From: JACOMY01 sp046233115
Lineage (GTDB): Bacteria > Pseudomonadota > Alphaproteobacteria > Kiloniellales > JACOMY01
Length of the DNA stretch: 64,000 bases
Assembly (NCBI GenBank): GCA_046233115.1
Contig: JBJXHM010000003.1
Location: 310,001 to 374,000, forward strand
Direction of reading: 5' to 3'
This document shows, piece by piece, positions 16,760-24,320 of this stretch (position 1 is its first letter; each line of letters starts with the position of its first letter). The position numbers and the translations under genes are program-made. The notes beneath the pieces were generated by a model that was given only the letters and a program-made list of their open reading frames with translations, was not told the origin of the DNA and made no database searches.

Positions 16760-19033
16760 ATGACCGCAGGCAGCAACCGCTGGCGACGCTTCGCCGACTG
16801 GGATGAGCGCCCGCTGCGCCTCGACAACTTCGCGGTCGAGGATGCGACCAGCGGCTTCGCCGCCTTCTCCTCGCCGCAGGACCCCAGGCCCGGCGTTGCC
16901 GTTTCCGACGGCTGCGTGGTCTCGATGGACGGCGTGGCCGAGGCCGACTTCGACATGATCGACCTCTTCATCGCCCGCTATCACCTGAACCCGGCGATCG
17001 CGGAAGAGGCCATGGCGATCCCGGCCGAGCACCTGGCCGCCATGCTGGTCGATCCCAAGGTGCCGCGCGGCGAGCTGGTGCGCCTGGCGCACGGCCTGAC
17101 CCCGGCCCGGCTGGCCGAGGTGGTGGCCCAGCTCTCGGCCCTGGAGATCGCCTTCTCCTATTCCAAGATGCGGGCGCGCAAGACGCCCGGCAACCAGGGC
17201 CACGTCACCAACGCCAAGGACGACCCGCTGCAGCTCGCCGCCGACGCGGCCACCGCCGTGGCGCTGGGCTTCGACGAGATCGAGACCACCATGCGGGTCT
17301 CGCGCAACGCCTGGTCCAACGCGCTGGCCTGCTGCGTCGGCGCCGCGGTCGGCCGCTGGGGCACCCTCTTCCAGTGCTCCAGCGAGGAGGCCGAGGAGCT
17401 GAAGATCGGCATGGCCGGCTTCACCTCCTATGCCGAGACGGTCTCGGTCTACGGCACCGAGAAGGCCTTCGTCGATGGCGACGACACCCCCTGGTCCAAG
17501 GCCTTCCTGGCCGCCGCCTACGCCTCGCGCGGGATCAAGATGCGCTGCACCTCCGGCGCCGCCTCCGAGCTGCTGATGGGCTTCCACGAGGCCAAGTCGC
17601 TGCTCTACCTGGAGACCCGCTGCCTCTGCCTGCAGCGCGCCATGGGGGTGCAGGGCACCCAGAACGGCGGCATCGACGGCGCGCCGCTCACCGCCTCGAT
17701 CCCCGGCGGCATGCGCGAGCTGATGGCCGAGAACCTGATCGCAGTCTGGCTCGACCTGGAGTGCGCCTCGGGCAACGACGCCCGCCCCACCGAGTCGGAG
17801 ATCCGGGTCGGCGCCAAGATCATCCCCTACATGCTGGCGGGCTCGGACCTGATCTGCTCCGGCATGGGCTCGATCCTGAAGTACGACAACTCCTTCAATC
17901 CCTCGCTGCTGAACGGCGAGGAGGTCGAGGACTACCTGGTCCTGCAGCGCGACTTCGAGGCCGACGGCGCGCTGACCCCGCTGAAGGAGCACGAGGTCCT
18001 GGACCTGCGCCGCCGCGCGCTGGACGCCCTCTCCGCCGTGTTCGAGGAGCTGGAGCTGAGCCATCCCACCGCGGCGATGAAGGAGAGCGTGGCGCTGGCC
18101 TCCGGCTCCAACGAGACCGAGAGCTACAGCGCCGGCCAGGTGGCGAAGATCTCCGAGGCGATCGAGCGGCGCGGCATCACCGTGGTCGACGTGATCACCG
18201 CGCTGGCCAAACGCGGTTTCCGCGAGGAGGCCGGGCACCTCCTGAACCTGGTGCGGCTGCGGGTCTCCGGCGACTACCTGCAGACCTCCGCCCTGGTGCG
18301 CGAGGGCAAGATCCTCTCGGCGGTGAACGACCCCAACGACTACCAGGGCCCCGGCAGCGGCTATCGCCTGAGCGAGGCACGCCGGCAGGAGATCAACGCG
18401 ATCCGCGATGCGCTGGACCGCGAGAGCGTGCTGAGCGAGGCCGCCCGCTTCCGCAAGGACGAGGCCCTGCGCATCCGCTACCGCGATCTGGGCGAAGCGG
18501 CGGCCGGCAGCGACCCGGCCGAGGTGATCGTGGGCCTCAGCCCCGCCTTCGGCGAGAAGCTCTACCGCAGCCTGGCCGGCCACTCCCTGGCCGAGGTGCT
18601 GGCCGCGCTGAAGGCCGGGGTCGAGGCCGGCGGCGGCCGGGCGCGCTTCCTGCGCTTCCGCCACACCGCCGACACCTCCTTCCTGGGGCTCAGCGCCGCC
18701 AGCCTGGCGGGCTCGGGCGTCGGCATCGGCATCCAGGCCAAGGGCACGGCGGTGATCCACCGCAAGGGCCGCCTGCCGCACAACAACCTGGAGCTCTTCT
18801 CGAACGCGCCGATCACGACCCTGGAGCATTACCGCCGCTTCGGCGAGAACGCCGCCCTCTACGCCCGCGGCGAGGAGCCGGAGCCGGTGGTGGTCCCGAC
18901 GCGCGGCGAGGCCCTGGGCGCCCGCTTCCACGCCCGCGTCGCCCTGATCTACGCGATCGAGACCGAGATGACGCAAGAGGGCGCGGCCCCGCTGGAGATC
19001 GAGCCCAGCTGGCTGGAGGGCCGCGGCGCATGA
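16760..19033 (+). CDS. pduCD: B12-dependent diol dehydratase, fused large and medium subunits (PduC-PduD)
   Basis: 757 aa. Residues 1 to about 559 match the large subunit and about 565-757 the medium subunit, in one frame. With Klebsiella diol dehydratase numbering plus 5, the catalytic and metal residues are conserved: Gln146, His148, Glu175, Glu226, Gln301, Asp340, Ser367. Two pocket residues differ: Asp306 for Ser301 and Ala341 for Gln336. The medium half keeps SGSGxxIGIQxKGTxVIH and NLELF but has lost the N-terminal targeting peptide of free PduD. Reaction: 1,2-diol (or analogue) to aldehyde with adenosylcobalamin. AGGGAGGAAGG precedes the start; 4-bp overlap with pduE. Confidence 0.9.
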   Translation: MTAGSNRWRRFADWDERPLRLDNFAVEDATSGFAAFSSPQDPRPGVAVSDGCVVSMDGVAEADFDMIDLFIARYHLNPAIAEEAMAIPAEHLAAMLVDPKVPRGELVRLAHGLTPARLAEVVAQLSALEIAFSYSKMRARKTPGNQGHVTNAKDDPLQLAADAATAVALGFDEIETTMRVSRNAWSNALACCVGAAVGRWGTLFQCSSEEAEELKIGMAGFTSYAETVSVYGTEKAFVDGDDTPWSKAFLAAAYASRGIKMRCTSGAASELLMGFHEAKSLLYLETRCLCLQRAMGVQGTQNGGIDGAPLTASIPGGMRELMAENLIAVWLDLECASGNDARPTESEIRVGAKIIPYMLAGSDLICSGMGSILKYDNSFNPSLLNGEEVEDYLVLQRDFEADGALTPLKEHEVLDLRRRALDALSAVFEELELSHPTAAMKESVALASGSNETESYSAGQVAKISEAIERRGITVVDVITALAKRGFREEAGHLLNLVRLRVSGDYLQTSALVREGKILSAVNDPNDYQGPGSGYRLSEARRQEINAIRDALDRESVLSEAARFRKDEALRIRYRDLGEAAAGSDPAEVIVGLSPAFGEKLYRSLAGHSLAEVLAALKAGVEAGGGRARFLRFRHTADTSFLGLSAASLAGSGVGIGIQAKGTAVIHRKGRLPHNNLELFSNAPITTLEHYRRFGENAALYARGEEPEPVVVPTRGEALGARFHARVALIYAIETEMTQEGAAPLEIEPSWLEGRGA

Positions 19034-19458
19034 CCGGGAAGAAGCCCACCATCGCCGACTACCCCCTGGCCGAGCGCCGCCCCGACCTGGTGAAGAGCGC
19101 CAAGGGCCAGCCGCTGGAGGCCCTGACCCTGGAGGCCCTGGAGGCCGGCCGCATCGGCATGGAGGACCTGCGCATCACCCCCGAGGCGCTGCGCCAGCAG
19201 GCGGCCATCGCCCGCGACGCCGGCCGCGCCACCCTGGCCCAGAACTTCGAGCGCGCCGCCGAGCTGGTCGCGGTCCCGCAAGCCGTCATCATGCAGGCCT
19301 ACGAACTCCTCCGCCCCGGCCGCGCCAAGGACAAGGCGGAGCTGCTGGCGATGGCCGGCCGGCTGCGCGATGAGTACGGGGCGGAGACCATGGCCGCGTT
19401 TCTGGAGGAGGCGGCGGAGGTTTACGAGAAGCGGGGGTTGTTTACGTATCGGTTTTGA
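19030..19458 (+). CDS. pduE: Diol dehydratase small subunit
   Basis: 142 aa. The sequence starts directly at the conserved region: IADYPLAERRPDLVKSA corresponds to PduE VSDYPLANKHPEWVKTA, then RITPEALRQQAAIARDAGR, NFERAAELVAVP and the closing LR..YGAETMAAFLEEAAEVYEKR. The roughly 35-residue leader of Salmonella PduE, which contains an encapsulation-like helix, is missing. ATGA overlap with the fused pduCD gene shows coupling. The foreign AT-rich island begins immediately downstream, and the last codons (gtttacgagaagcggg..) already look less GC-rich at third positions. Confidence 0.9.
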   Translation: MTGKKPTIADYPLAERRPDLVKSAKGQPLEALTLEALEAGRIGMEDLRITPEALRQQAAIARDAGRATLAQNFERAAELVAVPQAVIMQAYELLRPGRAKDKAELLAMAGRLRDEYGAETMAAFLEEAAEVYEKRGLFTYRF

Positions 19459-19548
19459 GGTCTGGGACAATACGATTGCCAACGTTCGCATTTTGTTCTA
19501 TACACTACACATGCAACCTAAAGGCCCTATAGACGTCAGGATATTCCT

Positions 19549-20673
19549 ATGCCCAAAAGATTTTTTGAAGAACGGACGGAACAATCAGAGGCTAAATCTC
19601 GTATTGTTAAGAAATATTTCTTTGCCTGGTGCAAAGTTATAATGCCTACTGCTAAGAAAATTTCTAATAAAATTGCATATATTGACTTGTATGCTGGCCC
19701 TGGTCGCTACAAAGATGACGCAGCATCAACACCCCTAGAAATTCTTAAGACTGCAATCGATGACCCTATGATGTCAAAGATGCTTGTTTCTTACTTTAAT
19801 GACGCAAGTTCCGAAAACTCCTCCACATTGCAGGAGGAAATCTCCAAGCTGCCAGGAATAGATAATTTAACATATCAGCCCATAGTTAAATGTGGAGAGA
19901 TCGACGGAAGTTCCAACAAATATTTTAATGAAATTAGGGGAATACCTTCATTTTCATTTATTGATCCATTTGGCTATTTAGGACTATCACTGAATGTAAT
20001 TAAAGATGTCATATCAGATTGGGGATGCGATTGCTTATTCTTCTTTAATTACAATAGGATCAATGCTGGAATATCAAACGATTTTGTAGCAAAACATATA
20101 AACGCGCTATTCAGCCAATCTCGAGCAGACCATTTAAGGCGAATTTTACCAGGACTTAAACCTGAACACCGGGAAAGGTTGATTTTAGAAGAGCTATCGA
20201 ATGAGATAAAGCGCCTTGGTGGAAGATTTATACTTCCATTTACATTTAAAAATTCAACTGGATCAAGAACATCTCATAAATTAATATTCGTTTCAAAAAA
20301 TTTTAAGGGATATGAAATTATGAAAGATATTATGGCAAAAGAAAGCTCGACCCATGATGAAGGTGTTCCATCTTTTACCTACTCACCTGCGGATGCCTCT
20401 ACACCATTTCTTTTTTCCTTTACGCAACCACTCAGCACCCTTCGCCATAGTCTGTTAATACAATTTGCAGGAGAAGAAATTTCCTTTGGAGAAATATATA
20501 GGAGACACAGTGTGGGTACCCCGTTTGTGCGACAAAACTACCGTTCTGCTCTAATAGAACTCGAAACCCAAGGCTTGATTTCAGTCTATTCCACTGAGGG
20601 CACACGACGGGTAGGCACCTATCCACCCCATGTTCGCGTACGGTTTCCGAAAGGGGGCACGGATGGGAAATAG
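19549..20673 (+). CDS. tcmP: Three-Cys-motif partner protein TcmP
   Basis: 374 aa. Recognised by AYIDLYAGPGRY near residues 38-50 (methyltransferase-like glycine loop) and SFIDPFGYLGLSL near 135-147, with Lys/Asn/Ile-rich codon use unlike all neighbours. TcmP proteins are named because they are almost always encoded beside a three-Cys (radical-SAM-like) protein, which is the next gene here, overlapping by 11 bp. Biochemical function is unknown; the pair is widespread on mobile elements and may act in phage defence or nucleic-acid modification (inference). Confidence 0.85.
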   Translation: MPKRFFEERTEQSEAKSRIVKKYFFAWCKVIMPTAKKISNKIAYIDLYAGPGRYKDDAASTPLEILKTAIDDPMMSKMLVSYFNDASSENSSTLQEEISKLPGIDNLTYQPIVKCGEIDGSSNKYFNEIRGIPSFSFIDPFGYLGLSLNVIKDVISDWGCDCLFFFNYNRINAGISNDFVAKHINALFSQSRADHLRRILPGLKPEHRERLILEELSNEIKRLGGRFILPFTFKNSTGSRTSHKLIFVSKNFKGYEIMKDIMAKESSTHDEGVPSFTYSPADASTPFLFSFTQPLSTLRHSLLIQFAGEEISFGEIYRRHSVGTPFVRQNYRSALIELETQGLISVYSTEGTRRVGTYPPHVRVRFPKGGTDGK

Positions 20674-21427
20674 CTCGTCAATTGAATGGACAGAAGCGAC
20701 CTGGAACCCAGTGGTCGGATGCACAATCCTATCGCCAGGATGTACAAACTGCTATGCTATGCGGCTGGCACGTCGCTTAGAAGCAATGGGTCAACAGAAG
20801 TACGTTGGGACTACCAGAATTTCAGGAGGTCGACCAAAGTGGAATGGCAAGGTTTATGTAGATGAGAATAGCATAAATATTCCTAAAAATTGGAAATCTG
20901 GAAAGATGATATTTGTTAATTCGATGTCTGATTTATTTCATGAAAGCGTTCCATTACGATTTATCAAAAGAATTTTTCTTACTATGCAAGATACTCCACA
21001 TCACACCTATCAAATACTTACAAAACGCGCAGAAAGACTTGAAAATATTTCACCTTATTTACATTGGCCAAATAACGTCTGGATGGGCGTAAGCGTCGAA
21101 AATGAAGAGTATAAATATCGAATTGACAATCTACGTCGGTGTCACGCGCAAACAAAATTTCTTAGCCTTGAGCCACTACTAGGACCTCTGCGAAGTATGA
21201 ACCTTTCTGGAATTGATTGGGTAATAACAGGCGGCGAAAGCGGACCTAACGCTCGCCCGCTCGATACGGCTTGGGTTCGCGATATTAGAGATCAATGCAT
21301 CACCGAAAACGTCGCCTTCCATTTCAAACAGTGGGGTGGGGTAAATAAGAAGAAGACAGGAAGGGTATTGGATGGGCGCACCTGGGACGAGTTTCCGGAA
21401 CAAACAACCTACCGAACCAACGGCTAA
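20663..21427 (+). CDS. DUF5131 (Gp37/Gp68) three-Cys protein
   Basis: 254 aa. Start 20663 is chosen over an in-frame ATG at 20630 because AAGGGGGC lies just upstream and MGNSSSIEWTEATWNP is the usual N terminus. The three cysteines are in GCTILSPGCTNCYAMR (C-x6-C-x2-C), compatible with an iron-sulphur cluster similar to spore-photoproduct-lyase-like proteins. Other family marks: MSDLFHESV, LTKRAERL, WMGVSVEN and TGGESGPNARP. It is the partner of TcmP. The stop lies 15 bp from the convergent nitrile hydratase beta stop. Confidence 0.88.
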   Translation: MGNSSSIEWTEATWNPVVGCTILSPGCTNCYAMRLARRLEAMGQQKYVGTTRISGGRPKWNGKVYVDENSINIPKNWKSGKMIFVNSMSDLFHESVPLRFIKRIFLTMQDTPHHTYQILTKRAERLENISPYLHWPNNVWMGVSVENEEYKYRIDNLRRCHAQTKFLSLEPLLGPLRSMNLSGIDWVITGGESGPNARPLDTAWVRDIRDQCITENVAFHFKQWGGVNKKKTGRVLDGRTWDEFPEQTTYRTNG

Positions 21428-21442
21428 CAATATAGCCGGACC

Positions 21443-22117
21443 CTAAGACCCTACCGCCACCAAATACGGCTCCCACAGATCTAGCATCACGCTGTCCCCC
21501 TCCGCGCCGGTCGGCCCCCAGAGTTCCCTGGCCTCGAAGCTGACGGTGTAGAGCGGGAGCGCCAGCTCCAGGCCCTGCCAGCCGGCGTCGGGGAGGAGGT
21601 GGGCGCCGTGGTGGGCCGTCACCCGCCCGCGGCGGCCACGGGCATAGGCCGGCAGGCGGGTGTGGCCCGGCACGCCCTGGCTCTGGGTCAGGACCTCGTC
21701 GCCGACCGAGAAGGCCGGCTCCTTGTCGTAGGGGCGCGAGAAGTCGACGAACTGGTCGCGCAGGGTCTGCAGGACTGCCTCGACGCTCGCCGGCTTTGGC
21801 TCGGGCGCTGGCGACGCTGCGTCCCCGCCGCCATAGTCGCCGGCCAGCAAGGCCTCCAGGGTGATCTCGCCGGAATGGACCAGGGCGGCCAAGGTGGTCA
21901 GGCACCACTTCTCGAAGTAGGGGATGGTCAGGTAGGCGCCGGGCGGGATCAGCTCGACCAGGAAGCGGAACCAGTCGATGGTCAGGTCTTCCGGACCGAC
22001 CACCTGCGAGAGCGCCTCCATGCGTCCCTCCCAGGGCTGCGCGAAGGCCCTGTGCTCGTGGGTGACGGCGATCGGGCCGAAGCCCTCCTTACCGCCCAGG
22101 TCGTGCACGCCGTCCAT
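21443..22117 (-). CDS. nthB: Nitrile hydratase beta subunit
   Basis: 224 aa. MDGVHDLGGKEGFGPI and WEGRMEALSQ at the N terminus and FSVGDEVLTQ...GHTRLPAYARGRRGRV in the C-terminal SH3-like domain are diagnostic. With the alpha subunit it hydrates nitriles to amides. Its ATG shares one base with the alpha stop (TGATG). An activator gene normally needed for cobalt insertion would be expected downstream, but the AT-rich island lies there instead. Confidence 0.93.
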   Translation of the reverse strand: MDGVHDLGGKEGFGPIAVTHEHRAFAQPWEGRMEALSQVVGPEDLTIDWFRFLVELIPPGAYLTIPYFEKWCLTTLAALVHSGEITLEALLAGDYGGGDAASPAPEPKPASVEAVLQTLRDQFVDFSRPYDKEPAFSVGDEVLTQSQGVPGHTRLPAYARGRRGRVTAHHGAHLLPDAGWQGLELALPLYTVSFEARELWGPTGAEGDSVMLDLWEPYLVAVGS

Positions 22118-22770
22118 CAGCCGTCTCCTCGCGAGAGGTCGCGCCCGAGATCGCGGTCGGTGCCGATCATGGCGTTGCGGGTGACCAACTCCGCCAGGCG
22201 CGCCTCGTCCCAGCCCTCGGTGCCGGCCGGGCGCTGCGGCACCACCAGGTAGCGCAGCTCGGCCGTGCTGTCCCAGACCCGGACCGCGACGCCGGGCGGC
22301 AGCTCCACCCCGAACTCGGCCAGCACCGAGCGCGGCTCGCGCACCGCGCGGGCGCGGTAGGCGGCCGACTTGTACCAGGCCGGCGACATGCCGAGCAGGC
22401 TGAAGGGGTAGCAGGAGCAGAGGGTGCAGACGACCAGGTTGTGCAGGCTGTCGCTGTTCTCCACCGCCTTCAGGTGGCCGGTGGCGTTGCCCTCGAAGCC
22501 GAACTCGGTGATCGCCGCGGTGGCGTCCGCCAGCAGGCGCTCACGGAAGGCCGGATCGACCCAGGCGCGCGCCACCACCTGGGCGCCGCGCTTCGGACCG
22601 ACCCGCTCGCTATAGGCCTCGACCCAGGCGTCGATGGTCTCACGCGCGACGTAGCCGCGCTCGATCGCCAGGCTCTCCAGGGCCTTGACCCGGAGCGCCG
22701 GGTCGGGCGGCAGGTGGCTGTGCAGCTCCCGCTGGATCGCCGCCGCCCGCTGCGCATCCTGCTTGGTCAC
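22117..22770 (-). CDS. nthA: Nitrile hydratase alpha subunit, cobalt type
   Basis: 217 aa. The metal-claw motif is VCTLCSC (Cys115, Cys118, Cys120): Thr between the first Cys and Leu marks the cobalt class, whereas iron enzymes have Ser. Other landmarks are the YVARETIDAWVEAYSERVGPKRGA region, WYKSAAYRARAVREPR and VWDSTAELRYLVVPQRP. Forms an alpha-beta operon with nthB. The product amide may feed other pathways; no amidase gene is adjacent. Confidence 0.93.
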   Translation of the reverse strand: MTKQDAQRAAAIQRELHSHLPPDPALRVKALESLAIERGYVARETIDAWVEAYSERVGPKRGAQVVARAWVDPAFRERLLADATAAITEFGFEGNATGHLKAVENSDSLHNLVVCTLCSCYPFSLLGMSPAWYKSAAYRARAVREPRSVLAEFGVELPPGVAVRVWDSTAELRYLVVPQRPAGTEGWDEARLAELVTRNAMIGTDRDLGRDLSRGDG

Positions 22771-22841
22771 AAGCTTCGTCCCCTGTAACGCGGTTCCCTA
22801 AAGCGTGTCAGGAGGTCCGGCAGGCGTCAACGCTGCAAAGC

Positions 22842-22885
22842 GCTAGCGCAGATCGCAGTCAGATGGAATCACCTTTCTGCGTGAA
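22842..22885. repeat. Dispersed 44-bp intergenic repeat, copy A
   Basis: A 44-bp segment from gctagcgcag to gcgtgaa in the 390-bp gap upstream of nthA. It matches 26367-26410 at about 33 of 44 positions without gaps, including the ends. Both copies can fold around TCAG...CCT. Probably a small palindromic genome repeat. Confidence 0.4.
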
Positions 22886-22955
22886 ACCGCTCGATCCTTC
22901 GAAGCAGTGCTGAGGCACTGACATCGCTTTTGCGTTCTGGTTTCTGGATGCGTCC

Positions 22956-23039
22956 GGTGGTCCTTCGGTCAAGCCGAAGGACGACAAAACAAATAAATAT
23001 CAGATAGTTGTCGTCCTTCGGCTTGACCGAAGGACCACC
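22956..23039. repeat. 32-bp perfect inverted repeat with AT-rich spacer (REP-like)
   Basis: Arms 22956-22987 and 23008-23039 are perfect reverse complements over 32 bp, separated by 20 AT-rich bases. Each arm is itself a hairpin: TCCTTCGG-TCAAG-CCGAAGGA. Nested palindromes of this kind resemble REP/BIME elements. It lies between the divergent-side nthA promoter region and the 3' end of the hydroxyacid oxidase gene; it could end that transcript. Apart from this and the 44-bp repeat, nothing coding is seen in 22771-23162. Confidence 0.7.
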
Positions 23040-23162
23040 CTCCCTTGGCCCCGGTCTCGAAGAATAGAGCGCGGTTCTCTCACCAAAGGCGGCGTCCCAA
23101 CCAGCCAGCCTAACGCCCGCGTGGCAGCCGGACGGGCAGGTTCTGCATAGATTCGACTGGCG

Positions 23163-24302
23163 CTAGGCCAGGACCTCGGGTCCTACCTCGGCGAAGCTGG
23201 GGCAGCCGAGCTGACCCAGCGCGCGGGTGAGCTCCATCTCGAGAATATCGTAGGCGCGGCGGCAGCCCTCGGGGCCACCGGCACCGGCGCCATAGGCGAA
23301 GGGCCGGCCGGCCAGGGCGAACTCGGCACCCAGCGCCTTGGCCCGGATCGCGTCGGCGCCGCGGCGCAGGCCGCTGTCGATCAGCACCGGGCCGCGGCCG
23401 GCGACGGCCTCGACCACCTCCGGCAGGGCGTCGAGCGAGGCGGGGCCGTAGTCGATCTGGCGGCCGCCGTGGTTGGAGACCAGGATACCGTCGCAGCCCA
23501 TCTCCATGGCGCGGGCGGCATCGACGCCATGCTGTACGCCCTTCAGCACCAGGGCGCCCTTCCAGCGCTCGCGGATGCGCGGCAGGTCGGACCAGGAGAA
23601 GCTGCTGGAGATCATCTTCTTCTGCAGCTCCACCAGGCTGGCGCCGCCACCGCCCGAGGGGTCGTAGCCCGGCAGCACGTTGGCGAAGCGCGGCGGCCCG
23701 GCCTTCCAGGTGGCCAGCGACCAGCGCGGGTGGGTGGCCAGGTCCCAGGCGATCCTCGGGGTCAGGCGGAAGGGCATCTCCAGGCCGTTGCGGATGTCGC
23801 GGTCGCGCTTGCCCGGCATCACGGTATCGACCGTGACCAGCAGCACCCGGAAGCCGGCGGCCTCGGCCCGGTCCAGGAGCTGGCCGACGAAGGCCTGGTC
23901 GACCGAAACGTAGATCTGGAACCAGGCATAGCCCTCGGCCGCCTCGGCCAGGGTCTCCATCGCGGTCGAGGCCGCGGTCGAGACCGTGAGCGGCATGCGC
24001 TTCTCGGCCGCCAGCCGCGCCATCGCCAGGTCGGTGCCCGGCCAGGCGGTGTTGAGAAAGCCCACCGGCGACATGCCGAAGGGCACGCCGTAGTCCTGGC
24101 CGAAGAGCCGGGTCTCGGTGGAGATCGCGGAGACGTCGACCAGGGTGCGGGGCTTCAGCACCACCGCCTCGAAGGCCGCGCGGTTGCGGGCCAGGTTGGA
24201 CTCAGCTTCCGCGGCGCCGTCGACGAAGTCGAAGGCGAAGCGCGGCAGCCGCCGCCTGGCCAGCAGCCTGAGGTCGTCGATCGAGGCCGCCCTGGAAAGC
24301 AC
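23163..24302 (-). CDS. FMN-dependent alpha-hydroxyacid oxidase/dehydrogenase
   Basis: 379 aa TIM-barrel flavoprotein of the lactate dehydrogenase LldD / glycolate oxidase / mandelate dehydrogenase family. FMN and substrate residues: FDFVDGAAE near 23-31, PVGF near 79, WFQIYV near 128, VTVDTVMPGKRDRD near 156, LVLKGV near 252, SNHGGRQ with the catalytic His near 282, and the phosphate loop DSGLRRGADAIRAKALGA. It oxidises an (S)-2-hydroxyacid. The D-2-hydroxyacid dehydrogenase lies 18 bp upstream in the same direction, so an operon handling both 2-hydroxyacid enantiomers is plausible. Confidence 0.88.
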   Translation of the reverse strand: MLSRAASIDDLRLLARRRLPRFAFDFVDGAAEAESNLARNRAAFEAVVLKPRTLVDVSAISTETRLFGQDYGVPFGMSPVGFLNTAWPGTDLAMARLAAEKRMPLTVSTAASTAMETLAEAAEGYAWFQIYVSVDQAFVGQLLDRAEAAGFRVLLVTVDTVMPGKRDRDIRNGLEMPFRLTPRIAWDLATHPRWSLATWKAGPPRFANVLPGYDPSGGGGASLVELQKKMISSSFSWSDLPRIRERWKGALVLKGVQHGVDAARAMEMGCDGILVSNHGGRQIDYGPASLDALPEVVEAVAGRGPVLIDSGLRRGADAIRAKALGAEFALAGRPFAYGAGAGGPEGCRRAYDILEMELTRALGQLGCPSFAEVGPEVLA

Positions 24303-24320
24303 CGGGCTGCCCTCGCCGCC

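Larger units (their letters stand above)
19459..21442. mobile_element. AT-rich inserted island (tcmP + three-Cys DUF5131 gene)
   Basis: Base composition changes abruptly after the pduE stop to A/T-rich DNA with A/T-ending codons and returns to very high GC at the nitrile hydratase gene. The island holds exactly two genes that occur as a partner pair across bacteria and phages. No integrase, terminal repeat or target duplication was seen, so the mechanism of insertion is unknown. It separates the BMC operon from the nitrile hydratase genes. Confidence 0.6.

Noticed and set aside
16690..16760. Cobalamin riboswitch before the dehydratase
   Set aside because: The 70-bp gap is too short and lacks a B12-box-like GCCACTG sequence.
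16559..18976. 805-codon open frame antisense to the BMC-T/diol dehydratase genes
   Set aside because: High GC makes long antisense frames common; its composition is low-complexity Gly/Arg/Ala/His and the plus strand encodes a clear dehydratase with all catalytic residues.
16760..19458. Ethanolamine ammonia-lyase (EutBC)
   Set aside because: Residue-by-residue landmarks match diol dehydratase PduC/D/E (GHVTN, FDExETT, GVQGxQNG, SGSGxxIGIQ), not EutB or EutC.
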